A stretch of DNA of 64,000 bases, taken from positions 2,108,001-2,172,000 of the forward strand of contig NZ_FNWI01000004.1 of NCBI RefSeq assembly GCF_900106855.1. The letters are read 5' to 3'. The notes beneath the pieces are model-generated. The model worked only from the letters and a program-made list of their open reading frames with translations, had not been told where the DNA came from and searched no databases. This document shows positions 39,105 to 48,967 of the stretch, in pieces. Within the stretch, counting starts at the first letter, position 1. Each line of letters opens with the position of its first letter. The position numbers and the translations under genes are program-made. This DNA is from Varibaculum massiliense (GTDB taxonomy: Bacteria > Actinomycetota > Actinomycetes > Actinomycetales > Actinomycetaceae).

Positions 39105-41624
39105 CTATTCCACCCGCTCCAATATCCGCGCGCCGCGTTTGGCTAGAAGTTCCTCCAGGCTCTGGATTCCTCCGGAGAAAACCTCATTGGAACAAATATC
39201 TTTCCAGGATCCTTCCGGCAAAACCACGGTATGTTCCGGGCTGAAATCACCTTGATAACGGGCAAGGACACCGGCCAGGCGGCGGGCAAGAGTGACGATT
39301 TGCGGCCCGTCATTTTCGGTTCCCCGCGCAAAAGCTACCGCGTATCCGGTAGAGAGGGCGAGCGCCTCATAGGAGGCAGCAGCAGAAACGAAACACTCGG
39401 GGCGGCGGCGCCGCAGCCGCAAAATAGCGGCCGTCAAGCTCAGTTTCAAATCATCTATTGCCGGGTCTCCGCCATGATCTAGACCTTCCTGGTCAAGTCG
39501 AGATAGCGTTCCTGCCAGCGCCGTGAAATCTACCGGACGGCGATTATCCGGGTCTACCAGCGAAGTTTGGGTTATCTCCGAGCCTTGATAAACATCGGCT
39601 ACCCCCGGCATGGTAAGTTGCAAAGCCTTATTAGCTACGATGGTGTAGCGGGTGACTAGACCGGTTTCGCTTTGCCAACGGGAAACAATCTCGGCTACCT
39701 GCGGATCCGACAGGATCTTTTCTGCATAATCTAGTAGTTCTTTTTCCCGGCTCTGATCAGGGGCAGTCCAGGTAGTCCAAGTTTTTTGTTCCCTAATCGC
39801 CTTAACTAGATATTGGCGCAGTCGGGAGGGTGAAATCGGGCCGTTATCATCCCAGGTGCCGATGAGGGTTTGCCACAGCATATTTTCACTGCGACCATCT
39901 AAGTCATTAGGGCAATAAGGCTGAGTCACCGCGCGCAGATCTGAAACTATTTCCGCCCAGAGCGTGGGGTATTGGCTGATTACCGCCAGCCGCATCCGCA
40001 CGTCCTCGCAACGTTTAGTGTCATGCGTAGAGTTGGTGGTCATAGTGGATGGCCAGTTAGTTTGAATATCGCGGGCAAAAAGGTGCAGGCTATCGGAAGA
40101 AATTCCGAAGGCTTGCGGGTTAGAGCCCACTTCATTTAGACACAGCAGGTGGGTCCAACGATAGAAGGTAGTATCTTCTACCCCTTTAGCCATGACCGCT
40201 CCACAAACCTGCTGGAAACGCACCAAAAATTCTTGCCGATCCAGGTCGCTTTGTTTTAGGGCAGCGGATCCGATTTCATCCCCGAGTACCAGGGCGATCA
40301 CCACCGCCATGGTGTCAGCATGCTCCGGTTCCAGGTGGCGCAGCGCCCTCGTTCCGGCGGCTGTAACAATTTCTCGGGAGAGGGCGGGGGCGGGTTGCCC
40401 GGCAGTTACGTAGGCGCGGTAGCAGGGCATTTCGATAATCAGTTCCCGCAAACAATCAACTAGGTAACGGAAAGTGTAATCGCGCAAGCGGAAATCGTTT
40501 TGACATATTTTCCACACCAGCTGCCCGATGCGTCGCACTTCCGCTGCCAGGGAAGTATCAATTATTTGCGCCTTGGCTTCGCGTTGTATATGCGGATAGG
40601 AGGAGGGTGAATCTGCAGTCAAAGTCTGCATCAAGGTTCCCAGTGGCAAGGAGGCGCGTGGGTCTATCTGCAGGGCGGTTAGCCGCCAAGAAGTGTCATA
40701 GCCGGTAGTGCCAGCAATCGGCCAGTCGCTAGGCAGTCGCTCGGCGTCCTCGAGAATCTTTTCTCCCGCGATCCAAGCGCCCCCAGTAGCTTGAGAAAGC
40801 CAATGAAAATAGCCGCCCGGGTCAGCTAAGCCGTCAGGGTGGTCAACCCGGAAAGCATCGATGTAGCCGGCGTTGAACAGTTCCAGTAGCAAAGCGTGGG
40901 TAGAGTCAAAAACATCGCGTTCTTCTACCCGCAGCGCCGCCAGGGTATCTACATCGAAGAAACGGCGATAGTTGAGTTCCTCATCAGCCACTTTCCAATG
41001 CGCCAGGCGGTAATGTTGCCGTTCCACCAAGACTTCCAGGGGGAGGGCTTCGGTGCCGGCAGCTACTGGGAAGTAGTGGTCATAGTAGCGCAGAATCCAC
41101 TGCTCGCCGCGTTCTGGCTCGGTAGGAATCACCATCTGCTCAAGTTTGAGTTCCTGGTCAGCGAGAACCTGCCCGATGCGCTTACCCAGGATAGGCATCA
41201 GAATCGGTTGGTCAATATCAATATCGAACCAGTGTGCATAGGGGGATTCCTTTCCCCTCTTCAACACTGACCACATTGGCCGGTTAATCCACACCGGGGT
41301 TGGCACCGCCATGTGGTTAGGTACCAGGTCAACCACGATTCCAAACCCGGTCTGGTGGGCAGCATCGGCTAGTTTTTCAAACTGTTCGCGCCCCCCAAGT
41401 TCTTTAGAAATATGTTTATGATCAACTACGTCATATCCGTGCATAGAGCCGGGAACCGCCTGCAAAATGGGGGAGAGGAACAGGTCAGTTATCCCCAAAT
41501 CTCGCCAATACCCCAGGTGTTTGCGCGCGTCTTCGAAAGTGAAATCAGAACTTAACTGAATTCGATAAGTGCTGATGGGAGTATGTCTATCTTCTGCTGG
41601 CAGGTGGGAGTGTTGGCTGGTCAT
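39105..41624 (-). CDS. treY: Malto-oligosyltrehalose synthase
   Basis: TreY isomerises the terminal alpha-1,4 bond of maltodextrins to the alpha-1,1 bond of trehalose. The 839-residue GH13 protein starts TPISTYRIQLSSDFTFEDA and has GYDVVDHKHISKELGG, VVDLVPNHMA near 98-107, the nucleophile motif FRVDHPDGLADP near 259-270 and TNSTHDTKRCEDVRMRL. It sits between glgX and treZ, the classic two-enzyme route from glycogen to trehalose. Confidence 0.94.
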   Translation of the reverse strand: MTSQHSHLPAEDRHTPISTYRIQLSSDFTFEDARKHLGYWRDLGITDLFLSPILQAVPGSMHGYDVVDHKHISKELGGREQFEKLADAAHQTGFGIVVDLVPNHMAVPTPVWINRPMWSVLKRGKESPYAHWFDIDIDQPILMPILGKRIGQVLADQELKLEQMVIPTEPERGEQWILRYYDHYFPVAAGTEALPLEVLVERQHYRLAHWKVADEELNYRRFFDVDTLAALRVEERDVFDSTHALLLELFNAGYIDAFRVDHPDGLADPGGYFHWLSQATGGAWIAGEKILEDAERLPSDWPIAGTTGYDTSWRLTALQIDPRASLPLGTLMQTLTADSPSSYPHIQREAKAQIIDTSLAAEVRRIGQLVWKICQNDFRLRDYTFRYLVDCLRELIIEMPCYRAYVTAGQPAPALSREIVTAAGTRALRHLEPEHADTMAVVIALVLGDEIGSAALKQSDLDRQEFLVRFQQVCGAVMAKGVEDTTFYRWTHLLCLNEVGSNPQAFGISSDSLHLFARDIQTNWPSTMTTNSTHDTKRCEDVRMRLAVISQYPTLWAEIVSDLRAVTQPYCPNDLDGRSENMLWQTLIGTWDDNGPISPSRLRQYLVKAIREQKTWTTWTAPDQSREKELLDYAEKILSDPQVAEIVSRWQSETGLVTRYTIVANKALQLTMPGVADVYQGSEITQTSLVDPDNRRPVDFTALAGTLSRLDQEGLDHGGDPAIDDLKLSLTAAILRLRRRRPECFVSAAASYEALALSTGYAVAFARGTENDGPQIVTLARRLAGVLARYQGDFSPEHTVVLPEGSWKDICSNEVFSGGIQSLEELLAKRGARILERVE

Positions 41625-41640
41625 TTAAATCTCCTTAAAA

Positions 41641-43773
41641 TTATTCCTCCGCTACTTCGCGGATCAGCACCACTACCGAGCGATCTAGTAGCTCTAGCTG
41701 GTCATTTTCACTGTACTCAGTTTCGTTATCTGGGACGTCATCCATAGTGGAAATGGCGATCTTCCAGCCTGAGCCGTAACCTTCCGGAATCTGGAAAGTG
41801 CAAGGTTCCGGGTCGGCGTTAAACAGCAACAAGAAGGAATCATCCACAATGCGTTGTCCGCGAGAATCAGGCTCGCGAATAGCTTCGCCATTCAAGAAAA
41901 TTGTTAGCGAACGTGCTTCCTCATTATTCCAGGCTTCCTCGGTCATTATTTGTCCATCGGGAGCGAACCAGTCGATCTCGCCCAGCTCAGATTGTCCGCC
42001 GCGCGAAGGGGCGCCCGCAAAGAAGCGGCGGCGATGGAACACCGGATGGTCATTGCGGAACTTAATCAGATGTTTGGTGAACTTTAGGAGTTTATTTCGG
42101 TAGTCGTCCTCATCGGCTTCCTCGAAGGACCAATCCATCCAAGAAAGTTCGTTGTCTTGGCAATATGTATTGTTATTTCCTTTTTGAGTACGGGCAATCT
42201 CGTCTCCCATAGGCAGCATCGGTACCCCTTGGGAGAGGAATAGGGTCGTCAGGAAGTTCCGGTGCTGACGCGCCCTAAGTTTATTAATCTCCGGGTCATC
42301 GGTGGGACCTTCCACTCCACAGTTCCAGGAGCGGTTATGGGATTCCCCATCGCCTCCGTCCTCACCATTAGCATCGTTATGCTTCTCGTTATAGGAAACT
42401 AGGTCGTGCATAGTGAAACCGTCGTGGGCAGTAACGAAGTTGATAGAAGCATTCGGGCGGCGCCCACTTTGTTCATACAAATCGGCGCTGCCGCAGAAGC
42501 GGGAGGCGAACTCGGGCAAGGTGGCATAGTTGCCGCGCCAAAAGTCCCGGACAGTGTCCCGATATTTGCCGTTCCATTCGCTCCACATGGAAGGGAAACC
42601 ACCCACCTGGTAGCCGCCATCGCCTACGTCCCAAGGTTCGGCGATTAGTTTCAGCTGGGAAAGTACCGGGTCTTGGTGGATAATATCGAAAAATGCCGAC
42701 AGCTTGTCTACATCGTGCAGCTCGCGCGCCAAGGTAGATGCCAGGTCGAAGCGGAAACCATCCACGTGCATCTCGATTGCCCAATAGCGCAAAGAGTCCA
42801 TAATCAGTTGCAGCACTGCAGGGGAGCGCATCAGCAGAGAGTTTCCGGTTCCGGTGGTGTCGAAATAGTGTTCTTTGTCGTCCTCTACCAGGCGATAGTA
42901 AGAGGCGTTATCCAGCCCTTTGAAAGAGAGAGTCGGCCCCATGTGGTTGCCCTCGGCGGTGTGGTTATAGACCACGTCCAGGATTACTTCAATCCCCGCT
43001 TGATGCAGGTTTTTCACCATTTGCTTGAACTCTTGGACTTGCCCATCGACCACATCTTGGGAACGGTATTGGGCGTGGGGAGCGAAGAATCCGATGGTGT
43101 TATAGCCCCAATAGTTTGATAGTCCCCGCTCTTGCAGGGTGGAGTCGTTAACGAACTGGTGTACCGGCATCAGTTCGAGGGCGTTTACTCCTAGATTTTT
43201 CAGATATTCGATAGTCACCGGGTTGGCAATCCCGGCATAAGTGCCGCGTTCTTTTTCCGGGATCTGTTCGTTTAGTTTGGTGAACCCTTTGACGTGTGCC
43301 TCGTAAATAACCAGTTTATGCAGGTCATGTCCGGGTGGGCGATCGTTTCCCCAATCGAAATAGGGAGTGGTCACTACCGAAACCGCCATATCCGGCAAGG
43401 AATCGTCATGGTTTGTCTCGCTGGGGTCGTTCCAGTCGTAGGAATATAAAGACTGCTTTGCTCCCACCACGCCATCAGTTGCCCTCGCATAAGGGTCGAG
43501 CAAAAACTTATTGATGTCGCAGCGGTGTCCTTGTGCTGGATCGTAAGGGCCTTCAACTCGGAAACCATAACGCTGTTCATCTCGCAGCCCCGGAATATAG
43601 CAATGCCACACGTGGTGGTCGACTTCGCGCAGTTCGATGCGTTCTTCGCTGCCGTCTTCTGCTATTAAACAAAGATAGACTTTGGTTGCGACCTCGCTAA
43701 ATACTGCAAAGTTTACCCCGGCTCCATCGTATGTAGCGCCGAGCGGATACGGTTTCCCTGGCCAAATCTCCAT
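41641..43773 (-). CDS. glgX: Glycogen debranching enzyme GlgX (isoamylase type)
   Basis: The 710-residue GH13 enzyme hydrolyses alpha-1,6 branches in glycogen. It begins with a CBM48 domain (YPLGATYDGAGVNFAVFSE) and has the barrel motifs VILDVVYNHTAEGNHMGPTL, DGFRFDLASTLARE near 336-349, LIAEPWDVGDGGY near 375-387 and NFVTAHDGFTMHDL. It is first in transcription order before treY and treZ and so frees linear maltodextrins for them. No clear terminator was seen on either side. Confidence 0.93.
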   Translation of the reverse strand: MEIWPGKPYPLGATYDGAGVNFAVFSEVATKVYLCLIAEDGSEERIELREVDHHVWHCYIPGLRDEQRYGFRVEGPYDPAQGHRCDINKFLLDPYARATDGVVGAKQSLYSYDWNDPSETNHDDSLPDMAVSVVTTPYFDWGNDRPPGHDLHKLVIYEAHVKGFTKLNEQIPEKERGTYAGIANPVTIEYLKNLGVNALELMPVHQFVNDSTLQERGLSNYWGYNTIGFFAPHAQYRSQDVVDGQVQEFKQMVKNLHQAGIEVILDVVYNHTAEGNHMGPTLSFKGLDNASYYRLVEDDKEHYFDTTGTGNSLLMRSPAVLQLIMDSLRYWAIEMHVDGFRFDLASTLARELHDVDKLSAFFDIIHQDPVLSQLKLIAEPWDVGDGGYQVGGFPSMWSEWNGKYRDTVRDFWRGNYATLPEFASRFCGSADLYEQSGRRPNASINFVTAHDGFTMHDLVSYNEKHNDANGEDGGDGESHNRSWNCGVEGPTDDPEINKLRARQHRNFLTTLFLSQGVPMLPMGDEIARTQKGNNNTYCQDNELSWMDWSFEEADEDDYRNKLLKFTKHLIKFRNDHPVFHRRRFFAGAPSRGGQSELGEIDWFAPDGQIMTEEAWNNEEARSLTIFLNGEAIREPDSRGQRIVDDSFLLLFNADPEPCTFQIPEGYGSGWKIAISTMDDVPDNETEYSENDQLELLDRSVVVLIREVAEE

Positions 43774-43963
43774 GCTTCTAGGTTGTCACAAAACGCAGCA
43801 TTTAGCACTTAGTTACAGCTGAATAGCAAAGATGCGGGAGATAGCACAGCGGAGGCGACCGGTTTTCAACTTTTTGCCGCTAGCTGTTAGTAGATTTCAC
43901 CAAGACCGGTGAAATCGCTATCCAAATCGATAATCTCCTGCAAGCCTAGCGCTGGATCTTTTG

Positions 43964-45859
43964 TTAGAAGATCTTCAATAAATCCCCGTTTATCTTTATA
44001 TTTATCTTTGCGGGCATTGAAAAAACGAGAATCTTTTCAAGCAATGCTAGTAGCTCCCCGCTGCGGGCAGCACTGGTGATTACTCCTTCCTGGGCCCGTT
44101 CCAGATGCCATAAAGCTAGTAGCTTTGAAAATAGCCAATCGACATCTGCTTCTTCCACAGGTACTTTCTTTCCTCGTAAAGCTTCTTGGAAATGCTGTTC
44201 GTCATCTGCGTCTAGTTCATCTGCCAGGAAATCGAGAGTATCGACTACTCCCTGATAAAGCCACAGAGACTCTTTAGGGGGAAAGATTAATAAAGAACCG
44301 TCATCTTCTCGTTGCCGGGAACGCAACTCACCAAAATCCCCGGCTAGCAGCCGGTCGCGAAATCTTGTCACTGCCCGGCGTCTATTTCTCCAATTCAGGT
44401 CATCTTTAAACCCTTCTAGGGTTTTTACTCGGGTAGTCGCAGCATCTTTCGGCCAGTTTCCCACCCAGGTGGCATGGACAAAATCATAAAAGTTCAGCGA
44501 AACTTTTCGCACGGCACCATAGTATTTTTCAACTACTAGGAAGTCGCAGGTTCTTATCCAACTTAGGTCGCCACCATAAAAAATATGGGGATAGGTAAAG
44601 GGCAGGCGCTTATCTTCTATTACCGGTACCCACACTGAACCCATATCGTAGCCGTAATCATGCAGAACCAGGTTCGGATCGTCTGCTATCCGTTCGCCAA
44701 TAGTAGCTAGTGCCTGCGCAAAGGGTACTTCTATTCCTTCCGGAGGTTCTAGACCATCTAAATCGTCCAGGCAATCGACACCTTCCCAAAGTTCCTCTAC
44801 CAGGTCACGAGGGATTTTTATCTTTTGCTCTTTCAGAGCATTAAGAATCAGCATGAGCGCACACGAAGGCTCTCCAACCTCGAAGAGCTCTTCCACATTG
44901 CTATGTAGCTCAGCATCGTAGTTGCCTTTTTCTAGTAACAACCTCCACAAAGATTCGGTGCATGAATAATCAACTGGCTCGTCCCGCTTAGGGTCCTTCA
45001 GCCGGTAGTTATCCGGCCACTCAAAACTGGTATCAAACCTTGCTTCATAAGAGGCAACGTACGCATGTAAGTCCTCGGGGAAATAGCGGAGTGCTGATTG
45101 CGCCATAAATTTCATGCGTTCATCAATCCCGTACAGGGTGGAATAGTATGCCCAGGCGATAGCGCCGGTGATTGCCCCCATCGTGTCCGCATCGCCCCCT
45201 AACCAAATGGTGTTGCGAATAGCGTCCTCAAAACTAATCGACTCCGTAAACGCCCTGATAGCTTGAGGTACCGTACCTTGGCAGGATTCATCAAAATGAT
45301 AGTTAGCCTTGATTTCAGCAAGCGATTGGTTAAGAGGATAGAAATGCTCCGAAATATAGGATTCGATTTCCTGCTTGCTGCTGCTATTACGCGCTAAATA
45401 GATTGCCGCGGCCACCGCCTTTGCGCCTTTAATACCTTCGGGGTGGTTGTGGGTGACTGCCGCACCTATTTCCGCAAATTTGAGGGCTTCCTCTAGGCTC
45501 CCCGCTGATTCCGCGGCTGCCGATACCCGCATGGCGCTGCCGTTTCCCCAAGAGTTATAAGGGTGCGGGTTATCTTCAAATAGCCAAGCAGCAAAACGGC
45601 CTCCGTAGTAGCCCATCGGCTCGGGGAAGCGCCGCCCCATTTCCTGCATACTTTGCACCAGCAGCCGGGAGAGATGCTGCTCAGTGCGCTCGGAATCTTT
45701 AAGGTTTAGCCACCTTAAAAACGCCATTCCCTGGGCGATAGTCATTAAAGAGTCGTCAGTGTAGTTGGTGCTGTAGGGAAACAGCTCAAAATCGCGGCGA
45801 TCTACCGGTGAAAACTCTCGGGTTGAGCCAATAACATCCCCAATAATTGCGCCGATCAT
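43964..45859 (-). CDS. ADP-ribosylglycohydrolase-like protein with extra C-terminal domain
   Basis: The N-terminal half matches the DraG-type ADP-ribosylglycohydrolase fold: MIGAIIGDVIGSTREF at the start, the metal-binding TDDS in NYTDDSLMTIAQG, and the WLGGDADTMGAITGAIAWA motif near 236-254. The C-terminal half (from about residue 300) is not recognised. It is acidic, with W-rich segments (WVGNWPKDAATTRVKTLEGFKDDL), and ends in a lysine/isoleucine-rich tail. I choose the ATG at 45859 because GGGAGGAG lies just upstream, giving 631 residues; a longer frame begins at 45916. It may remove ADP-ribose from proteins or nucleic acids. Confidence 0.75.
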   Translation of the reverse strand: MIGAIIGDVIGSTREFSPVDRRDFELFPYSTNYTDDSLMTIAQGMAFLRWLNLKDSERTEQHLSRLLVQSMQEMGRRFPEPMGYYGGRFAAWLFEDNPHPYNSWGNGSAMRVSAAAESAGSLEEALKFAEIGAAVTHNHPEGIKGAKAVAAAIYLARNSSSKQEIESYISEHFYPLNQSLAEIKANYHFDESCQGTVPQAIRAFTESISFEDAIRNTIWLGGDADTMGAITGAIAWAYYSTLYGIDERMKFMAQSALRYFPEDLHAYVASYEARFDTSFEWPDNYRLKDPKRDEPVDYSCTESLWRLLLEKGNYDAELHSNVEELFEVGEPSCALMLILNALKEQKIKIPRDLVEELWEGVDCLDDLDGLEPPEGIEVPFAQALATIGERIADDPNLVLHDYGYDMGSVWVPVIEDKRLPFTYPHIFYGGDLSWIRTCDFLVVEKYYGAVRKVSLNFYDFVHATWVGNWPKDAATTRVKTLEGFKDDLNWRNRRRAVTRFRDRLLAGDFGELRSRQREDDGSLLIFPPKESLWLYQGVVDTLDFLADELDADDEQHFQEALRGKKVPVEEADVDWLFSKLLALWHLERAQEGVITSAARSGELLALLEKILVFSMPAKINIKINGDLLKIF

Positions 45860-45947
45860 AACCGCTCCTCCCGTAAGTGGATTACTGCTGCTTTTACTAT
45901 TATGTTCTCCTGTCACAGATACCGGCAGTAAACTTCCGGTTTTCTGT

Positions 45948-46142
45948 TTATTCGAAAGGTGGATTGAAGGTCATGCCCACTGCGCTTAGCGCTTGGTTAT
46001 AGCTGCTGGGGTTAAGTGCGCTGTTTAGAGACTGTTGTCTCCTTGAATTTTCGTATTCCCCGGGTTTGGTAAACGCGGAAACTGTAGCGGCGATGCGGGG
46101 GAGGCATTCGCCGGCATAGAGTAGGAGCGATGCATTTTTCAC
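45948..46142 (-). CDS. Short orphan reading frame, doubtful
   Basis: A 64-codon frame ends in SYNQALSAVGMTFNPPFE, which looks more protein-like than the usual shadow frame and could be the 3' end of a lost gene. It overlaps the aminotransferase start by 13 bp on the other strand and has no visible ribosome binding site. No family is recognised. Confidence 0.2.
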   Translation of the reverse strand: MKNASLLLYAGECLPRIAATVSAFTKPGEYENSRRQQSLNSALNPSSYNQALSAVGMTFNPPFE

Positions 46143-47284
46143 AGCGAGTTAGCCTTTCTCAGCCCAACGCCATCACCGTGGCGGCTGGGAAACGGCGCGC
46201 CCAGGGGCAGAAACTGGTAAATATCTCTGACTCGAATCCCACTCGGCACGGGCTAGGGGAAGCGGGTAGCCCCTACCAGGCAGATCCGTGCGGATCTGGC
46301 GCCTCCCGCCGCGCCCTCGCCGATTTCCTTTCCCAGAGGGACGGGCACAGCGTCAACCCCGATAACCTGTATCTGCTGAGTTCTACTTCGCAAGGCTACT
46401 CCTGGCTGATGAAACTGTTTTGTGATCCCGGTGAGGCAGTGCTGGCACCTACCCCGGGATATTCGCTGATAGAGGCCTTAGCTAACTTAGAAAATGTGCG
46501 GGTGGCGTCCTATAGTTTTGCTTGGCTAGGACGAAACTGGGAACTGGATCCGCTCTCGCTGCCGGCTGCTGGTGTTTCCCCGCGTCCGCGTGCCCTGGTG
46601 GTCATCAATCCAAGTAACCCCACCGGTGCCTATCTAGATAGGGGAGAGCGAGAGAGGGTGCAAGAATACTGCGCCGAAAATAATCTTCCTCTGATAGCCG
46701 ATGAAGTGTTTTATGATTTCCCCTTGGCTGCGGCTTTAGAATCCCGCTCGCGCCTCGCCGGTTGCCCCGAAATCCTCACTTTCGCCCTCGACGGGTTATC
46801 GAAGAATCTGTGTGCCCCCGGTTTCAAGATTGCTTGGCTGGAGGTATCGGGACCGGCTGCCCTAGTGGAGGAGGCGAAAGCCCGTTTAGATATCATCGCG
46901 GATGCGTTCTTGCCCTTTAGTGATATTTTGGCCGCGCACCTGCCTGGTTTCTTGGAGAAAATCCCGCCGCAGTTGGCGCAAACTCGCGGGCGGTGCGCAG
47001 CCAACCTGGCCATGTTGCAAGACTTAATAGGGGAGGATCCGGCCAGCCCGATAACCGTGATGGCTCCGCAAGGAGGCTGGAACGTACTGCTGCGTTTTCC
47101 CTCCCATATTGACGAGGACGAGCTGGTGGAAAAACTCTTAAACGACTATGGGATTTATTGCCAGCCCGGATACTTTTTTGATTTGCCCTTCAGTGGCACT
47201 ATCAGCCTGTCGTTGCTGTTAGAAGAAGATTTGTTCCGCGAAAATGCCGCCAAAGTATTGCGTACCATCACTGCCTTGAGCTAG
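46130..47284 (+). CDS. Class I/II PLP aminotransferase (valine-pyruvate type)
   Basis: The 384-residue fold-type I aminotransferase has the PLP lysine in FALDGLSKNLCAPGFKIAWL near residue 225, the NPSNPTGAYLDRGERERV segment near 157-174 and IADEVFYDFPLA near 190-201. NISDSNPTRHGL near residue 33 resembles valine-pyruvate aminotransferases (AvtA) and related alanine aminotransferases. Substrate is not certain. TAGGAG precedes the ATG at 46130. It stands alone. Confidence 0.82.
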   Translation: MHFSQRVSLSQPNAITVAAGKRRAQGQKLVNISDSNPTRHGLGEAGSPYQADPCGSGASRRALADFLSQRDGHSVNPDNLYLLSSTSQGYSWLMKLFCDPGEAVLAPTPGYSLIEALANLENVRVASYSFAWLGRNWELDPLSLPAAGVSPRPRALVVINPSNPTGAYLDRGERERVQEYCAENNLPLIADEVFYDFPLAAALESRSRLAGCPEILTFALDGLSKNLCAPGFKIAWLEVSGPAALVEEAKARLDIIADAFLPFSDILAAHLPGFLEKIPPQLAQTRGRCAANLAMLQDLIGEDPASPITVMAPQGGWNVLLRFPSHIDEDELVEKLLNDYGIYCQPGYFFDLPFSGTISLSLLLEEDLFRENAAKVLRTITALS

Positions 47285-47434
47285 GAGATATTGTTTGGAA
47301 TCGTTGCCTGGCGAAATTGCCGTTCAGGAGTGGCTTCTCGTCAACAAGAGGATTCGTTACAAACTCGTGCTAATCTGGGTCTTTCAATTCCTGTAAAACC
47401 GTGCCAGTAGACACCTATCGGTTTTCTTAGCGCC

Positions 47435-48511
47435 CTACCCGTACCATCTATCTAATGCTCCCCGGTCGAGCCGAGCGATTTCTTGCAGATCAAGTTTCCA
47501 TATCTCGTTTCCGCAAATCGCGTACAGTACGTCATCGTGGGCATCGAGGTAACAATGTTTTAAGGGTTTTCCTTCGGGGGAACGTAAAGTCCCAATCCCG
47601 CGATGCTCAATCCCCTCAGGGACACGTACCCCGTAGTTAAAGACGTCAAGATCATAGGGATAAAGAGCAGCAAAGCGTTCATCATCAGCAACCAAATAAG
47701 ATGCTGCCGGACCTTCTTTACATATAACCTCTACCTCATCGCCGACTATTCTGGTAACCGCAAAATCTGTATAGGAACAGTTCCAGACACCTTTAAGACC
47801 AACGTTAAGAGCGTAAATGTCGCAGATCCAGGGAGCACCTTTAGTGTCGCCCGGATATGACCAATCGAGTGAAAGGTCGGCGGTATATCTATTAAGTCCT
47901 GGTTCCCCGATGGGGGGTTCTGTTGGGTGATACTGTTCGGTTTTCTCGTCCCAGAGACTGCCCCAGCCGTAGTTCCCGAGAACCCCCTCATCGAAGTAAC
48001 CTACCCACAAGCGATCTTCAGCGTCCGTGTACATTTTGGCAATCCCATCACCGACACATGCTTCTTTCAGTAAGTCGCCTTCCGGAGAATACAAGCCTGC
48101 ATTCTTTTCTCCACCATCGGGTGTCCACCTTGCCCGGCCAGCTACTTGAATTACGCGTCCATCGCTCAGCATTTGTACATCAGAGCTGGCGCGCGAAGTC
48201 TCTTTAATATCAACGCGGTGATCACCACAGATAACCAAATTCCGGATGGGAGAGCGGGTGGTGCTACGAAGAAAAGATGCTCCCCCTGAGTTTAGTACCC
48301 GCTCAAAAGCCAGATCTGCATCTTTAGGAGTAGCCCACTGGGTGAGCAGTTCTCCCCACACGGTAATACCCGCAAAAATCAACTCCAGGTCTGGTTCTGG
48401 CGGTTCAAAACTTGAGTGTCGCCGGAACCGTACCTCCGGTAACTCTCCGCGTTCATAAGCCTCAGTAATTAATGATTCCGACTCCTCGAAACCATCTTCA
48501 TTGAAAAGCAT
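47435..48511 (-). CDS. Hypothetical protein, beta-propeller-like
   Basis: The 358-residue protein has no signal peptide or membrane helix. It contains repeated short segments such as SDGRVIQVAGRARW, DAEDRLWVGYFDEGVLGNYGWGSLW and HDDVLYAICGNEIWKLDL, which suggest a beta-propeller with tryptophan-rich blades. I do not recognise a family. The ATG at 48511 has GGAGGTGGCAGGG directly upstream; the TTG at 48526 lies inside that site. It and the small gene at 48682 lie head-away from the retron-like locus, so a functional link is speculative. Confidence 0.7.
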   Translation of the reverse strand: MLFNEDGFEESESLITEAYERGELPEVRFRRHSSFEPPEPDLELIFAGITVWGELLTQWATPKDADLAFERVLNSGGASFLRSTTRSPIRNLVICGDHRVDIKETSRASSDVQMLSDGRVIQVAGRARWTPDGGEKNAGLYSPEGDLLKEACVGDGIAKMYTDAEDRLWVGYFDEGVLGNYGWGSLWDEKTEQYHPTEPPIGEPGLNRYTADLSLDWSYPGDTKGAPWICDIYALNVGLKGVWNCSYTDFAVTRIVGDEVEVICKEGPAASYLVADDERFAALYPYDLDVFNYGVRVPEGIEHRGIGTLRSPEGKPLKHCYLDAHDDVLYAICGNEIWKLDLQEIARLDRGALDRWYG

Positions 48512-48681
48512 CCCTGCCACCTCCAAATAATAGTTTGTGAAAAATAATAGACATACTGATTAGATTTTTCAGCCCCAATCGTCAAGCGCTAGTTAATTTT
48601 TATGGGCTCTTGAGTATGAAGCTACTGCCAATAGCTCCTTGCCTGCTTTAAACTGTATTGCCGACATTGGTTAATTTGTCG

Positions 48682-48918
48682 CTACTCGAATGCTTCTAGA
48701 GCTTCTGGTTCCAGATCGCCGCCAGCAACTAACTCCCGAGCTGTTGTCTCTATGTCATCAGATAGGGGGATACCTGCGGCACTTGCCCAATCAAGTGCCA
48801 GATCAAGATCTGGGCCATCCTGGATTTCCAGCTCTTTAAGATTTTCTAGTAGGTCTGTGCGACCCGCCTTGCTAATAGTGGCAAGAACCAGGTCCCAGGC
48901 GTCTAAGTACCCCATCAT
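48682..48918 (-). CDS. Small acidic hypothetical protein
   Basis: The 78-residue acidic protein begins MMGYLDAWDLVLATISKAG and is predicted mostly helical, with an acidic C-terminus. AGGAGCAGCACC precedes the ATG, so it is likely expressed. It reads away from the RT locus about 230 bp to the right. It may be part of a unit with the propeller-like gene 170 bp further on. No family is recognised. Confidence 0.6.
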   Translation of the reverse strand: MMGYLDAWDLVLATISKAGRTDLLENLKELEIQDGPDLDLALDWASAAGIPLSDDIETTARELVAGGDLEPEALEAFE

Positions 48919-48967
48919 TGGTGCTGCTCCTTAACATCGGGCGCGGTTATAAATCGAGTAGATTTTT

